Origin: Marisediminicola senii
Lineage (GTDB): Bacteria > Actinomycetota > Actinomycetes > Actinomycetales > Microbacteriaceae
Direction of reading: 5' to 3'
DNA length: 52,576 nt
Assembly: GCF_011057645.1 (NCBI RefSeq)
Contig: NZ_JAALGE010000017.1
Location: 1 to 52,576, forward strand
The position numbers and the translations under genes are program-made. The notes under the pieces were generated by a model, which was not told the origin of the DNA, ran no database searches, and saw only the letters and a list, made by a program, of their open reading frames with translations. How positions within the stretch are numbered: position 1 is the first letter of the stretch; every line of letters begins with the position of its first letter. Positions 8,744-17,191 of this stretch are shown here, piece by piece.

Positions 8744-8805
8744 GAGATGCTCGGGGCTCAGGGCCTCGCGTAGGAGCTGCTCGGGGCGCAGGGCCTCGCA
8801 TAATA
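8716..8805 (+). repeat. Three tandem 30-bp copies of a gene's 3' end including the stop codon
   Basis: Copies lie at 8716-8745, 8746-8775 and 8776-8805. They stay in frame with the photolyase-like gene, so each encodes a variant of (E/G)-L/M-L-x-A-Q-G-L-(V/A) followed by a stop: TAG at 8741, TAG at 8771, TAA at 8801. The copies differ at a few bases, so the duplication is not recent or is drifting. Confidence 0.9.
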
Positions 8806-8892
8806 GTGTGAGACTCACCCAGAATCGGCACCAGCGGTGCTCTGCACCGGCTGGTATCGGCTGGCCCCGCCCCTGAGACCGCAGGAGACACC

Positions 8893-10215
8893 ATGAACGG
8901 CATCGATCCAGCAGACGGGCAGGTCGCCTACGACCTCGACCGCTCCCACGTGTTCCACTCCTGGTCCGCGCAGGCGGCGCTCACGCCCTTCGTCATCGCC
9001 GGGGGACTCGCCTCCACCGTCTGGGACTTCGACGGCAAGAACTACCTCGACTTCTCGAGCCAGCTCGTCAACATGAACATCGGCCACCAGCATCCCAAGG
9101 TCGTCGCCGCGATCCAGGAGCAGGCGGGCCTGCTCACCATGGTCGCCCCTCCGCATGCCAACCTGGCCAGGGGCGAGGCGGCGAAGCGCATCCTCGAGCG
9201 CGCGGGCGAGTCGTTCGGCAAGGTGTTCTTCACCAACGGCGGCGCCGACGCCAACGAGAACGCCATCCGCATGGCCCGGCTCACCACTGGCCGCGACAAG
9301 GTGCTCTCGACCTACCGTTCGTACCACGGCAACACCGGCGCCGCCGTGGTCGCCACCGGCGACTGGCGCCGCATGCCCAACGAGTTCGCCCGCGGCCACG
9401 TGCACTTCTTCGGACCGTTCGCCTACCGCTCCGAGTTCTGGTCCGATTCGGTCGAGCAGGAGGGCGAGCGCGCCCTGCACCACCTCCGCCGTGTCATCGA
9501 GGCCGAGGGGCCGCAGACCATCGCCGCGATCCTGCTTGAGACGGTCCCCGGAACCGCGGGGGTCATCGTGCCGCCGCCCGGCTACCTCGCCGGCGTACGT
9601 GCACTGTGCGACGAGTTCGGCATCCTGCTCATCCTCGACGAGGTGATGGCCGGGTTCGGCCGCACCGGCGAGTGGTTCGCCTTCCATGGGTTCGATGTCG
9701 TTCCCGACCTGGTCACCTTCGCGAAGGGCGTCAATTCCGGCTACGTGCCCATCGGCGGGGTGGTGATCTCCCGCGACATCGCGAAACAGTTCGACGAGCG
9801 GGTGTTCCCCGGGGGACTCACCTATTCCGGGCACCCGCTCGCCGCAGCATCCATCGTCGCCTCGATCGACGCGATGGCCGACGAGGGCATCATCGAGAAC
9901 GCCCGCATGATCGGCACCGACCATCTCGGCCCCGGCCTCGCCGCGCTGGCCGAGAAGCACCCGCTCATCGGCGAGGTGCGCGGGCTCGGCGTCTTCTGGG
10001 CGCTCGACCTGGTGGATGACCCGGCCACGCGCCGCCCCGTCGGGCCGTCGGTCATCGGGGCCCTCAAGAAAGAGCTCATGTCACGCGGGCTGCTGCCGTT
10101 CGCCGCAGACAACCGCATCCACGTGGTTCCGCCGTGCGTCGTGACCCCCGACGAGGTCGCCCGCGCCCTCGCGATCTACGACGAAGCATTCAGCGCGGTA
10201 GAAGCAGCCCTGTAG
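8893..10215 (+). CDS. Class III aminotransferase, probable beta-alanine (omega-amino acid) transaminase
   Basis: PLP-dependent class III aminotransferase of 440 residues. Visible features are the phosphate-binding FTNGGADANENAIRMAR, LILDEVMAGFGRTGEWFA and the Schiff-base lysine near residue 278 (TFAKGVNSGYVPIGG). It transfers an amino group from a terminal amine to a keto acid. Beside beta-alanine-producing enzymes, the most economical role is beta-alanine to malonate semialdehyde. AGGAG at 8883-8887 precedes ATG 8893. A taurine or other omega-amine substrate cannot be excluded. No semialdehyde dehydrogenase is nearby. Confidence 0.85.
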   Translation: MNGIDPADGQVAYDLDRSHVFHSWSAQAALTPFVIAGGLASTVWDFDGKNYLDFSSQLVNMNIGHQHPKVVAAIQEQAGLLTMVAPPHANLARGEAAKRILERAGESFGKVFFTNGGADANENAIRMARLTTGRDKVLSTYRSYHGNTGAAVVATGDWRRMPNEFARGHVHFFGPFAYRSEFWSDSVEQEGERALHHLRRVIEAEGPQTIAAILLETVPGTAGVIVPPPGYLAGVRALCDEFGILLILDEVMAGFGRTGEWFAFHGFDVVPDLVTFAKGVNSGYVPIGGVVISRDIAKQFDERVFPGGLTYSGHPLAAASIVASIDAMADEGIIENARMIGTDHLGPGLAALAEKHPLIGEVRGLGVFWALDLVDDPATRRPVGPSVIGALKKELMSRGLLPFAADNRIHVVPPCVVTPDEVARALAIYDEAFSAVEAAL

Positions 10216-10253
10216 CTGACCTGCGGTCGTTGGCGCCACCTGCCCAGCCCCGC

Positions 10254-10285
10254 CCAGCCCCGGCCGCGCGACCGGCCGGGGCTGG
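10254..10285 (+). terminator. GC-rich hairpin after the aminotransferase
   Basis: A 13-base perfect stem (10254-10266 with 10273-10285, CCAGCCCCGGCCG paired to its complement) encloses the 6-base loop CGCGAC. There is no U-tract, as is common in high-GC actinobacteria. It lies between the aminotransferase stop and the next promoter. Confidence 0.65.
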
Positions 10286-10302
10286 CGCCCGGGTCGGGCC
10301 TG

Positions 10303-10308
10303 TAGAAT
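10303..10308 (+). promoter_or_regulatory. Candidate -10 (TAGAAT) for the DUF177-rpmF-rnc-mutM unit
   Basis: TAGAAT ends six bases before GTG 10315, with no SD visible, which favours leaderless initiation at 10315 over GTG 10312. Confidence 0.5.
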
Positions 10309-10314
10309 CCCGTG

Positions 10315-10896
10315 GTGCAACATAACCCCACCACCCCGTTCACCATCCCGGTCTTCGACCTGATGCACCGTCCGGGCGAGATGCGCGAGAAGACCCTCGA
10401 CCCCGTGCTCGACGACGCGATGGGCAACGCCGTGATCGGCGTCCCCGCCGGGGCACCCCTCCACATCGACGTTCGCCTCGAATCGCTGCACGACGGCATT
10501 TTGGTCAGCGCCGATGTCACCGGCGAGTCGGTCGGCGAGTGCGTCCGCTGCCTCATCGAGGTGCGCCAACCGCTCGAAGTCGACCTTCAGGAGCTTTTCG
10601 CGTATTCTCAGGACGAAGCTTTCGATTACGACGTTCACGACGAGACCATTGACCTCGAACCCGTAGTCAGAGACGCGGTAGTGCTGTCACTGCCGTTCCA
10701 GCCGGTATGTCAGGAAGATTGCCTTGGTCTGTGCCCGCAGTGTGGGGCACGACTTCTTGATGACCCGAGTCACGAGCACGAAGCACCCATCGATCCTCGG
10801 TGGGCTGCCCTGGCCGGACTCGGGGGACTGACCGGCACCTCGACCAATGATGTAGCTGGCGCCGACAACGACGACGCCACCGAAGAAAAGAGATAG
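10315..10896 (+). CDS. DUF177 (YceD-family) protein upstream of rpmF
   Basis: A 193-residue protein of the YceD/DUF177 family, which commonly precedes rpmF in bacteria and has been linked to 23S rRNA or ribosome biogenesis in other species. It has the family's cysteine pairs: CVRC in the middle (GECVRCLIEV) and a C-terminal cluster CQEDCLGLCPQCG that could bind zinc. The tail is acidic and Ala/Asp-rich (TSTNDVAGADNDDATEEKR). GTG 10312 directly before it is an alternative start. It is two bases from rpmF. Confidence 0.85.
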   Translation: MQHNPTTPFTIPVFDLMHRPGEMREKTLDPVLDDAMGNAVIGVPAGAPLHIDVRLESLHDGILVSADVTGESVGECVRCLIEVRQPLEVDLQELFAYSQDEAFDYDVHDETIDLEPVVRDAVVLSLPFQPVCQEDCLGLCPQCGARLLDDPSHEHEAPIDPRWAALAGLGGLTGTSTNDVAGADNDDATEEKR

Positions 10897-10898
10897 TC

Positions 10899-11102
10899 AT
10901 GGCTGTACCGAAGCGCAAGATGTCGCGTGCGAGCACCCGCATGCGCCGCGCCCAGTGGAAGGCGACCCCTCCCACCCTCGTGAAGACCGTCGAGAACGGC
11001 AAGACCACCTACAGCCTCCCGCACCGCGCGAAGGTCGTCGAAGACTCCACGGGCGACCCGATGTACATGGAGTACAAGGGCCGCAAGGTCGCCGACGTCT
11101 GA
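10899..11102 (+). CDS. rpmF: 50S ribosomal protein L32
   Basis: Small basic ribosomal protein of 67 residues beginning MAVPKRKMSRASTRMRRAQWK, characteristic of L32. It lacks the zinc-binding CxxC pairs found in some L32 paralogues (C-minus form), so it should not depend on zinc. It starts two bases after the DUF177 stop and is probably cotranscribed with it and with rnc. Confidence 0.97.
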   Translation: MAVPKRKMSRASTRMRRAQWKATPPTLVKTVENGKTTYSLPHRAKVVEDSTGDPMYMEYKGRKVADV

Positions 11103-11115
11103 TTCTCGGTCTCCC

Positions 11116-11817
11116 GTGCACTCGCCGGAATTACCCCCGGTCGGTGAACTGGCGTCGCAACTGACGGTGGACATCAGCCCGCAGCTCCTCGAGCTCGCGC
11201 TGACCCACCGTTCTTTTGCGTACGAGAACGGCGGAATTCCGCACAATGAACGCCTCGAGTTCCTCGGGGATTCGATCCTCGGCCAGGCCGTGACGGTGAT
11301 GCTCTACACGGAGCACCCCATGCTCGACGAGGGGGACCTCGCCAAGCGCCGGGCATCGCTGGTCAGCTCCACCGCGCTGGCGGAGGTCGCCAGGTCGATC
11401 GGGTTGGGCAGGCACCTGCGCCTTGGCAGGGGTGAAGAGCTGACCGGCGGTCGCGACAAGTCGTCGATCCTCGCCGACACCGTCGAGGCCGTCATCGGTG
11501 CCGCCTACATCTCTGCGGGGGCGGATGCCGCGACCGGCCTCGTGCTGCGATTGATCGAACCGCTGCTCGGCGATCCCGAGCGCTTCGGTGCCTCCATGGA
11601 CCCCAAGACGGCGCTCCAGGAGATCGCAGCGAAGCTCGGGCGGGGCGTTCCGCGCTATGTGATCACCGACAGCGGCCCCGACCACTCCAAGCGGTTCCAT
11701 GCCGACGTGCTACTGGGCGACACCCTCGCCGCGTCCGGCGCGGGGTCGAGCAAGAAGCAGGCGGAGATGGCAGCCGCGCTGGACGCGTGGACGCGCCTCA
11801 GCGCCGCCGTGCGCTGA
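11116..11817 (+). CDS. rnc: Ribonuclease III
   Basis: Double-strand-specific RNase of 233 residues that processes rRNA and mRNA. The catalytic signature NERLEFLGDSILG and the second acidic cluster DTVEAVIGAAYISAG are present. A C-terminal double-stranded RNA-binding domain follows (DPKTALQEIAAKLG...GSSKKQAEMAAALDAW). The start is GTG 11116, 14 bases after rpmF, without a strong SD. Length and layout are normal for the family. Confidence 0.96.
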   Translation: MHSPELPPVGELASQLTVDISPQLLELALTHRSFAYENGGIPHNERLEFLGDSILGQAVTVMLYTEHPMLDEGDLAKRRASLVSSTALAEVARSIGLGRHLRLGRGEELTGGRDKSSILADTVEAVIGAAYISAGADAATGLVLRLIEPLLGDPERFGASMDPKTALQEIAAKLGRGVPRYVITDSGPDHSKRFHADVLLGDTLAASGAGSSKKQAEMAAALDAWTRLSAAVR

Positions 11818-11820
11818 GCC

Positions 11821-12807
11821 ATGCCAGAGCTCCCCGAGGTCGAGGTCGTTCGCGCCGGCCTCGCGCCCGCCGTGACCGGTGCGACCGTGGCATCCGTCAC
11901 CGTTTTCGACGAGCGGTCGCTCAGACGGCACCCCGGCCCCGCCGAGGACTTCGTCGACCGGCTCATCGGCCGCACCATGCTTGCGCCGCAGCGTCGCGGC
12001 AAGTTCATGTGGATCCCGCTCGACGGCGGGAGCGGCGACCTCGGCGGTGGGTACGGCGACGGCGGCATTGAGCACGGTGCCGGCGGCGTCGAGCACCGCG
12101 ACGGCACCAGCGACACCACGGGCGCCGGCGGCCCCGCAGCGCTGGTGGCCCACCTCGGCATGTCGGGGCAGGTGCTGCTGCGCGACACGGCGACCGACGA
12201 CCTCCGCACCCGCATCCGCATCGACATCACGCACCCCGACCACGGCCCGCTGCGCCTCAACTTCGTCGACCAGCGCATCTTCGGCTCGATGGCCATCGAT
12301 ACCCTCGAGCCGACGACCGACCACCCGCACCAGCGGGTGCCCACCGCGGTGCGCCACATCGCGCGCGACCCGCTCGATGCGCTGTTCGACGACGCGCTGT
12401 TCCTCGCGCGGCTCGCGGCCAGGAGAACGACCGTCAAGCGGGCCATGCTCGACCAGACCCTGATCAGCGGCATCGGAAACATCTATGCCGACGAGTCGCT
12501 CTGGGCAGCACGCATCCACTACGACCAGCCGACCGCGACGCTGTCGCGTGCCAGGGCAAAGCTGCTGCTCGCCGAGGTGCGACTCGTGCTCACCAAGGCG
12601 CTGGCCGAGGGCGGCACAAGTTTCGACACGCAGTACCTCAACGTCAACGGGCAGTCCGGCTACTTCGCGCACTCACTCAATGCCTACGGGCAACAGGGCG
12701 AACCGTGCCCGCGCTGCGGCCGCCCGATCGTGCGCGAGTCGTTCATGAACCGCGGCTCGCACTTCTGCCCGCACTGCCAGCGCATGCGCCTGCGGGCGGC
12801 GGTCTGA
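11821..12807 (+). CDS. mutM: Formamidopyrimidine-DNA glycosylase
   Basis: Base-excision repair enzyme that removes 8-oxoguanine and ring-opened purines. It has the N-terminal catalytic PELPEVE, the helix-two-turn-helix (DQTLISGIGNIYADESLW) and the C-terminal zinc finger CPRCG...HFCPHCQ. At 328 residues it is longer than usual because of a Gly/Asp/His-rich low-complexity insert at about 68-105. ATG 11821 begins three bases after the rnc stop. Confidence 0.95.
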   Translation: MPELPEVEVVRAGLAPAVTGATVASVTVFDERSLRRHPGPAEDFVDRLIGRTMLAPQRRGKFMWIPLDGGSGDLGGGYGDGGIEHGAGGVEHRDGTSDTTGAGGPAALVAHLGMSGQVLLRDTATDDLRTRIRIDITHPDHGPLRLNFVDQRIFGSMAIDTLEPTTDHPHQRVPTAVRHIARDPLDALFDDALFLARLAARRTTVKRAMLDQTLISGIGNIYADESLWAARIHYDQPTATLSRARAKLLLAEVRLVLTKALAEGGTSFDTQYLNVNGQSGYFAHSLNAYGQQGEPCPRCGRPIVRESFMNRGSHFCPHCQRMRLRAAV

Positions 12808-12867
12808 CCCACGCGGTCGCGGCGGTCTGACCCGCGCACGCTCGCGGCGCGCGGCCTGACCCACGAG
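12798..12867 (+). repeat. Degenerate tandem repeat of the mutM 3' end with its stop codon
   Basis: The 13-mer GGCGGTCTGACCC, which contains the mutM stop TGA, occurs at 12798-12810 and again exactly at 12821-12833. A decayed third version is at 12846-12862. Spacer sequences are related (acgcggtcgc, gcgcacgctcgc). Confidence 0.7.
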
Positions 12868-12881
12868 ATCCTGCGATGCGT

Positions 12882-12899
12882 CTCCGCCTCGAGGCGGAG
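12882..12899. promoter_or_regulatory. Perfect 18-bp palindrome upstream of the histidine kinase
   Basis: CTCCGCCTCGAGGCGGAG lies about 30 bases before a -10-like TAGGTT (12921-12926). It may be the mutM terminator or an autoregulatory operator. A related palindrome with similar spacing precedes the ABC exporter regulated by such systems (14973-14986). Confidence 0.45.
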
Positions 12900-12935
12900 G
12901 CCGGCAGGGCGCTCCGCCGGTAGGTTGGGCGGGAG

Positions 12936-14204
12936 ATGACAGTCGATCCCGATTCCCGCGCCTGGCAGAGGTCGCCGGCGACCACCGACCAGCGACGAGT
13001 GGATGCCGCGACCGCCGCCATCCTGTTCGGCGCCGCCATCCTCTCCCTCGTCCTCGGCCGCGCGATCGGCATGTGGCCGGACCCGGCGAGCCCGGCGCTC
13101 AGCGCGGGCATCCTCGCGCTCCTGACGCTGCCGCTGGCGTTCCGCCGGGTCGCCCCGGTGCCCGTGCTCGGCATCCTCGGTGCGGCCTTCGTGCTCCTCG
13201 GCGAGCTGCGCGTGCCGGAGGTCACCATCAGCAACATCGCGCTGTTCATGGCGATCTACAGCGTGGGGGCGTGGGATGCGAATCGGTCACGGGCCGATTG
13301 GGCGCGCGGTGTGCTCGTCGCGGGCATGGCGTTCTGGTTGCTGACCTCGTTCTTCCGCGCCAGCACGCAGGAGCTCGACTTCGACGGCGAGGGCATCGGC
13401 GTGCTCACCCCGGTCGCGGCCTACATGCTGCAGCAGGTGCTCGTGAATACGCTCTATTTCGCCGGGGCCTGGTGGTTCGGCAACCACGCCTGGTCGTCGG
13501 CCCGGCAACGCGCCCTCACCGACTTTCGCACCCGGCAGCTCGAGAACGAACAGGCCAAGGTCGCCCGGCAGGCCATCACGATCGAACGGCTGCGCATCGC
13601 GCGCGAACTACACGACGCGGTCGCGCACCACGTCTCGCTGATGGGCGTGCAGGCGGCCGCCGCGCGAACGCTGCTCGACACCGACCCGGCGAAGGCACGC
13701 GACCAGCTCGAGGCGCTCGAGGGCACGTCGCGGTCGGCGGTCAGCGAGCTGTACAGCCTGCTCGGCACCCTCCGCGACGAGGAGGCGGCGATCGGACCGG
13801 TCACCGCCTCGCTCGGCCTCGACTCGCTGCGGGCACTCGTCGACGACGCCGTCGCCGCGGGCCTGCGGGTCTCCCTCGAGGAGGTCGGCGAGCCGTTCGC
13901 GGTGCCCCCACTGGTCGGCATCAATCTCTACCGCATCGCCCAGGAGTCGCTGACGAACGTGCTCAAGCACGCCGGTCCAGGCACCAGGGCGCGCATCCAC
14001 GTGCGCTACGGCGACGACACGGTCGAGCTCGAGGTGACCGACGACGGTCTCGGGCGCCCCGGCCCTCCCCAGCGCGGCGGCGGGCTCGGCCTGCTCGGGA
14101 TGCGCGAACGCGCCGCGACGCTCGACGGCACCCTGGTGGCCGCCCCGCGCACCGGCTCCGGGTGGGTGGTGCGGGTTACCGTGCCCGTGGGGGTGCGGGT
14201 ATGA
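12936..14204 (+). CDS. Sensor histidine kinase, NarL/DesK type
   Basis: Membrane sensor kinase of 422 residues. The N-terminal 170 residues contain about five to six hydrophobic segments with little extracytoplasmic sequence, so it may sense a membrane signal. The HisKA_3 box is RIARELHDAVAHHVSLMGVQAAAAR with phosphoacceptor His226, and the ATPase domain has NLYRIAQESLTNVLKHA and a GGGLGLLGMRERA-type G box. It overlaps the response regulator by four bases (ATGA at 14201-14204), so the two form a cognate pair. Confidence 0.92.
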   Translation: MTVDPDSRAWQRSPATTDQRRVDAATAAILFGAAILSLVLGRAIGMWPDPASPALSAGILALLTLPLAFRRVAPVPVLGILGAAFVLLGELRVPEVTISNIALFMAIYSVGAWDANRSRADWARGVLVAGMAFWLLTSFFRASTQELDFDGEGIGVLTPVAAYMLQQVLVNTLYFAGAWWFGNHAWSSARQRALTDFRTRQLENEQAKVARQAITIERLRIARELHDAVAHHVSLMGVQAAAARTLLDTDPAKARDQLEALEGTSRSAVSELYSLLGTLRDEEAAIGPVTASLGLDSLRALVDDAVAAGLRVSLEEVGEPFAVPPLVGINLYRIAQESLTNVLKHAGPGTRARIHVRYGDDTVELEVTDDGLGRPGPPQRGGGLGLLGMRERAATLDGTLVAAPRTGSGWVVRVTVPVGVRV

Positions 14205-14878
14205 GCGGCATCCACGTCGTGCTGGTCGACGACCACGCCCTGATGCGCCAGGGAATCAGCACCATCCTCTCTGCCCAGCCCGACATCGAGGTGGTGGGCG
14301 AGGCGTCGAGCGGCGAGGAGGCCATCGACGTGGTGGCGCGCACCCGGCCCGATGTGGTGTGCATGGATGTCGAGATGCCGGGCATCGGAGGGCTCGAAGC
14401 CACCCGGCTCATCGTCGCCGACCCCGGGGTCACGGCGCAGGTGCTCATGCTCACCACCTTCGAACGCGAGGACTACCTGCTTGCCGCGCTCGACGCCGGC
14501 GCCAGCGGCTTCCTGCTGAAGAACTCCCGGCCGGAGCAGCTGGTCGACGGGGTGCGGGCGATCGCGGCGGGCGAGGCGCTCCTCGCCCCCGAACTGACGC
14601 GCGCCGTCATCGAACGCGCCGTCGCCCGCGATCGGACGGTGTCGCCCAGCACGACATCGAGCTCGCCCATCGGGGCGACACCCGACCAGCTGACCGAGCG
14701 CGAGACCGAGGTGCTGCGGCTCATGGCGCAGGGGCTGTCGAACGACGAGATCGCCGGGCAGCTCATCATCGGTCGCGCGACAGTGAAGACCCACGTGTCG
14801 AACGTGCTCATGAAGCTCGCGCTGCGTGACCGGGTGCAGGCCGTGGCCTATGCGTACCGCACGGGCCTCGTCGGCTGA
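14201..14878 (+). CDS. LuxR/NarL-family response regulator
   Basis: A 225-residue regulator. The receiver domain has the acidic pair DDH near residues 9-11, the phosphoacceptor Asp56 (CMDVEMPG), a conserved Thr (LMLTTFE) and Lys (FLLKNSRP). A Ser/Thr-rich linker precedes the LuxR helix-turn-helix (LTERETEVLRLMAQGLSNDEIAGQLIIG). The kinase upstream is its partner, and the ABC exporter 163 bases downstream is the likely target, as is common for this gene order. Confidence 0.94.
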   Translation: MSGIHVVLVDDHALMRQGISTILSAQPDIEVVGEASSGEEAIDVVARTRPDVVCMDVEMPGIGGLEATRLIVADPGVTAQVLMLTTFEREDYLLAALDAGASGFLLKNSRPEQLVDGVRAIAAGEALLAPELTRAVIERAVARDRTVSPSTTSSSPIGATPDQLTERETEVLRLMAQGLSNDEIAGQLIIGRATVKTHVSNVLMKLALRDRVQAVAYAYRTGLVG

Positions 14879-14972
14879 CGCCGCGCCCGCAACTCCCGCC
14901 CGCAACCTCGCCGCCCCGGAGCTCGCAGCTCCGCCCCCCCGTCTCCACCCGCAGGGGGAGCGCGCGGATCAC

Positions 14973-14986
14973 CCTCCGGCCGGAGG
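14973..14986. promoter_or_regulatory. Perfect 14-bp palindrome upstream of the ABC-2 exporter
   Basis: CCTCCGGCCGGAGG sits about 30 bases before a -10-like TAGCGT (15007-15012). It shares the half-site CTCCG/CGGAG and the spacing with the palindrome before the kinase gene, suggesting a response-regulator operator. Confidence 0.45.
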
Positions 14987-15041
14987 TGCCAGGCTGCCGG
15001 CGCTCGTAGCGTTGGATCATCAACCGACCCAGGGAGGCCAC

Positions 15042-15962
15042 ATGCTCAGCGTGCGGAACATCAGTCGCAGTTTCGGAACCCACCGCGTCGTCGACGACGT
15101 CAGCTTCGACGTCGGCCGCGGACGCCTCACCGGCTTCGTGGGAGGCAACGGTGCGGGAAAGACCACCACCATGCGCATGATCCTGGGCGTGCTCAGGCCG
15201 GACTCCGGCTCGGTCACCCTCGACGGTGAGCCGGTCGGCCAGGCCGCGCTGCACGGCTTCGGCTACATGCCGGAAGAGCGCGGCCTGTACCCGAAGATGG
15301 AGATCGGCGAGCAGCTGGCCTACCTCGCCCGCCTCCATGGCATCGACAAGGCGACCGCGACGCAGCGGGGAGACGACCTGCTCGAGCGCCTTGGCCTCAT
15401 CGAGCGGCGCCGCGACAAGCTCGAGGCGCTGTCGCTGGGCAACCAGCAGCGCGTGCAGGTGGCGGCGGCGCTGGTGCACGACCCCGACGTGCTCATCATG
15501 GACGAACCGTTCTCCGGACTCGACCCGCTCGCCGTCGACGAGGTCGTCGCGGTCATCGCCGAGCACGCCGCGCGCGGGGTGCCCGTGCTGTTCTCCTCCC
15601 ACCAGCTCGACGTCGTCGAGCGCCTGTGCGACGACCTCGTGATCATCGCCGGAGGCAAGGTGCGCGCGGCGGGCGAGCGCGAGGCCCTGCGGGACCAGTA
15701 CTCCGGAAACCGGTGGTCGCTGGAGATGAACGGCGATGTGGGCTGGGTTCGCGGCATCCCCGGCGTCACCGTCGACGAGCTCGCCGGTACGACGGCGCTG
15801 TTCGACGCCGAACCCGCCGCAGCCGACGCGGTGCTGCGGTCCGCGGTCGACCGCGGAACCGTGACGTCATTCCGGCCGGTCAGGCCGACGCTCGGAGAGA
15901 TCTTCCGGGACATTGTGGTGAATGCGCCCGCGGGCGCCGAGGAGAAGGTGGAGGCAGCCTGA
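15042..15962 (+). CDS. ABC exporter ATP-binding protein (NatA-like)
   Basis: ATPase of 306 residues. Walker A is GGNGAGKTT, with Gly where Pro is usual. It also has FGYMPEERGLYPKM after the Q-loop region, signature LSLGNQQRVQVAAALVHDP, Walker B VLIMDEPFSGLDP and H-loop LFSSHQLD. About 80 C-terminal residues form the extra domain typical of Na+/drug-exporter ATPases. AGGGAGG at 15031-15037 precedes ATG 15042. The stop overlaps the permease start by one base. Confidence 0.92.
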   Translation: MLSVRNISRSFGTHRVVDDVSFDVGRGRLTGFVGGNGAGKTTTMRMILGVLRPDSGSVTLDGEPVGQAALHGFGYMPEERGLYPKMEIGEQLAYLARLHGIDKATATQRGDDLLERLGLIERRRDKLEALSLGNQQRVQVAAALVHDPDVLIMDEPFSGLDPLAVDEVVAVIAEHAARGVPVLFSSHQLDVVERLCDDLVIIAGGKVRAAGEREALRDQYSGNRWSLEMNGDVGWVRGIPGVTVDELAGTTALFDAEPAAADAVLRSAVDRGTVTSFRPVRPTLGEIFRDIVVNAPAGAEEKVEAA

Positions 15963-17158
15963 TGAGCGACAGCAGCATCAGAACCAGCAACAGCGTCGGT
16001 ACCACGAGCGGCAGTGCCACCGGCACCGCCAACCGCACCGGCGGCAACCGCAGAAGCAGCACGGGCAGCAACCAGGAGCGGGTCGGCACGTGGGGGGCGA
16101 CGCTGCTCGTCGCCGAGCGCGAGATCCTCTCGCAGGTGCGATCGAAGGCCTTCATCATCTCGACCGTGATCACCCTCGCGCTGGTCATCGGCGGAATAGT
16201 CCTGTCGAGCGTGCTGGGCAATCGCGCGGTCGACGCCACTCCGGTGGCCGTCGTCGGCTCGGTGCCCGCTGAAGTGACCGACTCCGACGCCCTCGATGTC
16301 ACCGCGGTCGCCGGTCGCGCCGAGGCGGAGGAGCTGGTGCGCGCGGGTGACGTCGACGCGGCGCTGGTTCCCGACGGCAGCGCGATCGGGTTCTCGCTCA
16401 TCGCCCTCGACGAGGCGCCGGAAGGCCTGGTCTCCGCGCTGTCGGTGAGCCCGACCGTCGAACTGCTCGACGCCGCCGAGACCACGTCCGGGTTGCGCAC
16501 CCTCATCGGCCTGGCATTCGGGCTGGTCTTCATGCTCGCCGTCATCGGCTCCGGCGCGACGATCATGCAGAACACCGTGCAGGAGAAGCAGTCCCGCATC
16601 GTCGAGATCCTGCTCGCGGCGGTTCCCGCCCGCGCGCTCCTGGCCGGAAAAATCCTCGGCAACTCGGTGATCGGGGTCGGAACCGCCGCCGCGATCTCTG
16701 CCGCTGCTGCCCTCGGGCTCGCAGTGACCGGCCAGACCGAGCTGCTCGACCTGCTGTCGGCGCCGCTGATCTGGTTCGTGGTGTTCTTCGTCTTCGGGTT
16801 CGTGCTGGTGGCGAGCGTCTTCGCGGCCGGCGCCGCACTGGTGTCGCGCCAGGAAGACACCGGCGCGGTCATGACCCCGGCGATGATGCTCGTGATGATC
16901 CCGTACTTCGGCGTCGTGTTCTTCGGCGACAACGCGCTGGTCATGACGATCCTGTCGTACATCCCGTTCAGCGCCCCGGTGGCGATGCCGGTTCGCCTGT
17001 TCTTCGGCGAGGCGGAGTGGTGGGAGCCCGTGCTCTCGCTCGGCCTTCTGGTCGCCGCGACCGCAGCCGTCATGCTCGTCGCCAGCAAGATCTACACGAA
17101 CTCGCTGCTGCGAATGGGGTCGCGGGTCAGCCTGCGCGAGGCGCTCAAGGCGAGCTGA
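15962..17158 (+). CDS. ABC-2 type exporter permease (NatB-like)
   Basis: A 398-residue permease. An N-terminal Ser/Thr/Asn/Gly-rich tail of about 40 residues precedes AEREILSQVRSKAFIISTVITLALV, the characteristic first membrane segment of NatB-like ABC-2 permeases. A large extracytoplasmic loop follows, then five more membrane segments with QEKQSRIVEILLAAVPARALLAGKILG. It exports an unknown substrate with the preceding ATPase. The start overlaps the ATPase stop (TGATG). Confidence 0.9.
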   Translation: MSDSSIRTSNSVGTTSGSATGTANRTGGNRRSSTGSNQERVGTWGATLLVAEREILSQVRSKAFIISTVITLALVIGGIVLSSVLGNRAVDATPVAVVGSVPAEVTDSDALDVTAVAGRAEAEELVRAGDVDAALVPDGSAIGFSLIALDEAPEGLVSALSVSPTVELLDAAETTSGLRTLIGLAFGLVFMLAVIGSGATIMQNTVQEKQSRIVEILLAAVPARALLAGKILGNSVIGVGTAAAISAAAALGLAVTGQTELLDLLSAPLIWFVVFFVFGFVLVASVFAAGAALVSRQEDTGAVMTPAMMLVMIPYFGVVFFGDNALVMTILSYIPFSAPVAMPVRLFFGEAEWWEPVLSLGLLVAATAAVMLVASKIYTNSLLRMGSRVSLREALKAS

Positions 17159-17191
17159 GGCCCGCCGCACGCACGACCGCACGAACGAACG

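Noticed and set aside
8716-8805. Possible CRISPR-like array
   Set aside because: The 30-bp units are directly adjacent with no spacers and encode a gene end; it is a tandem repeat.
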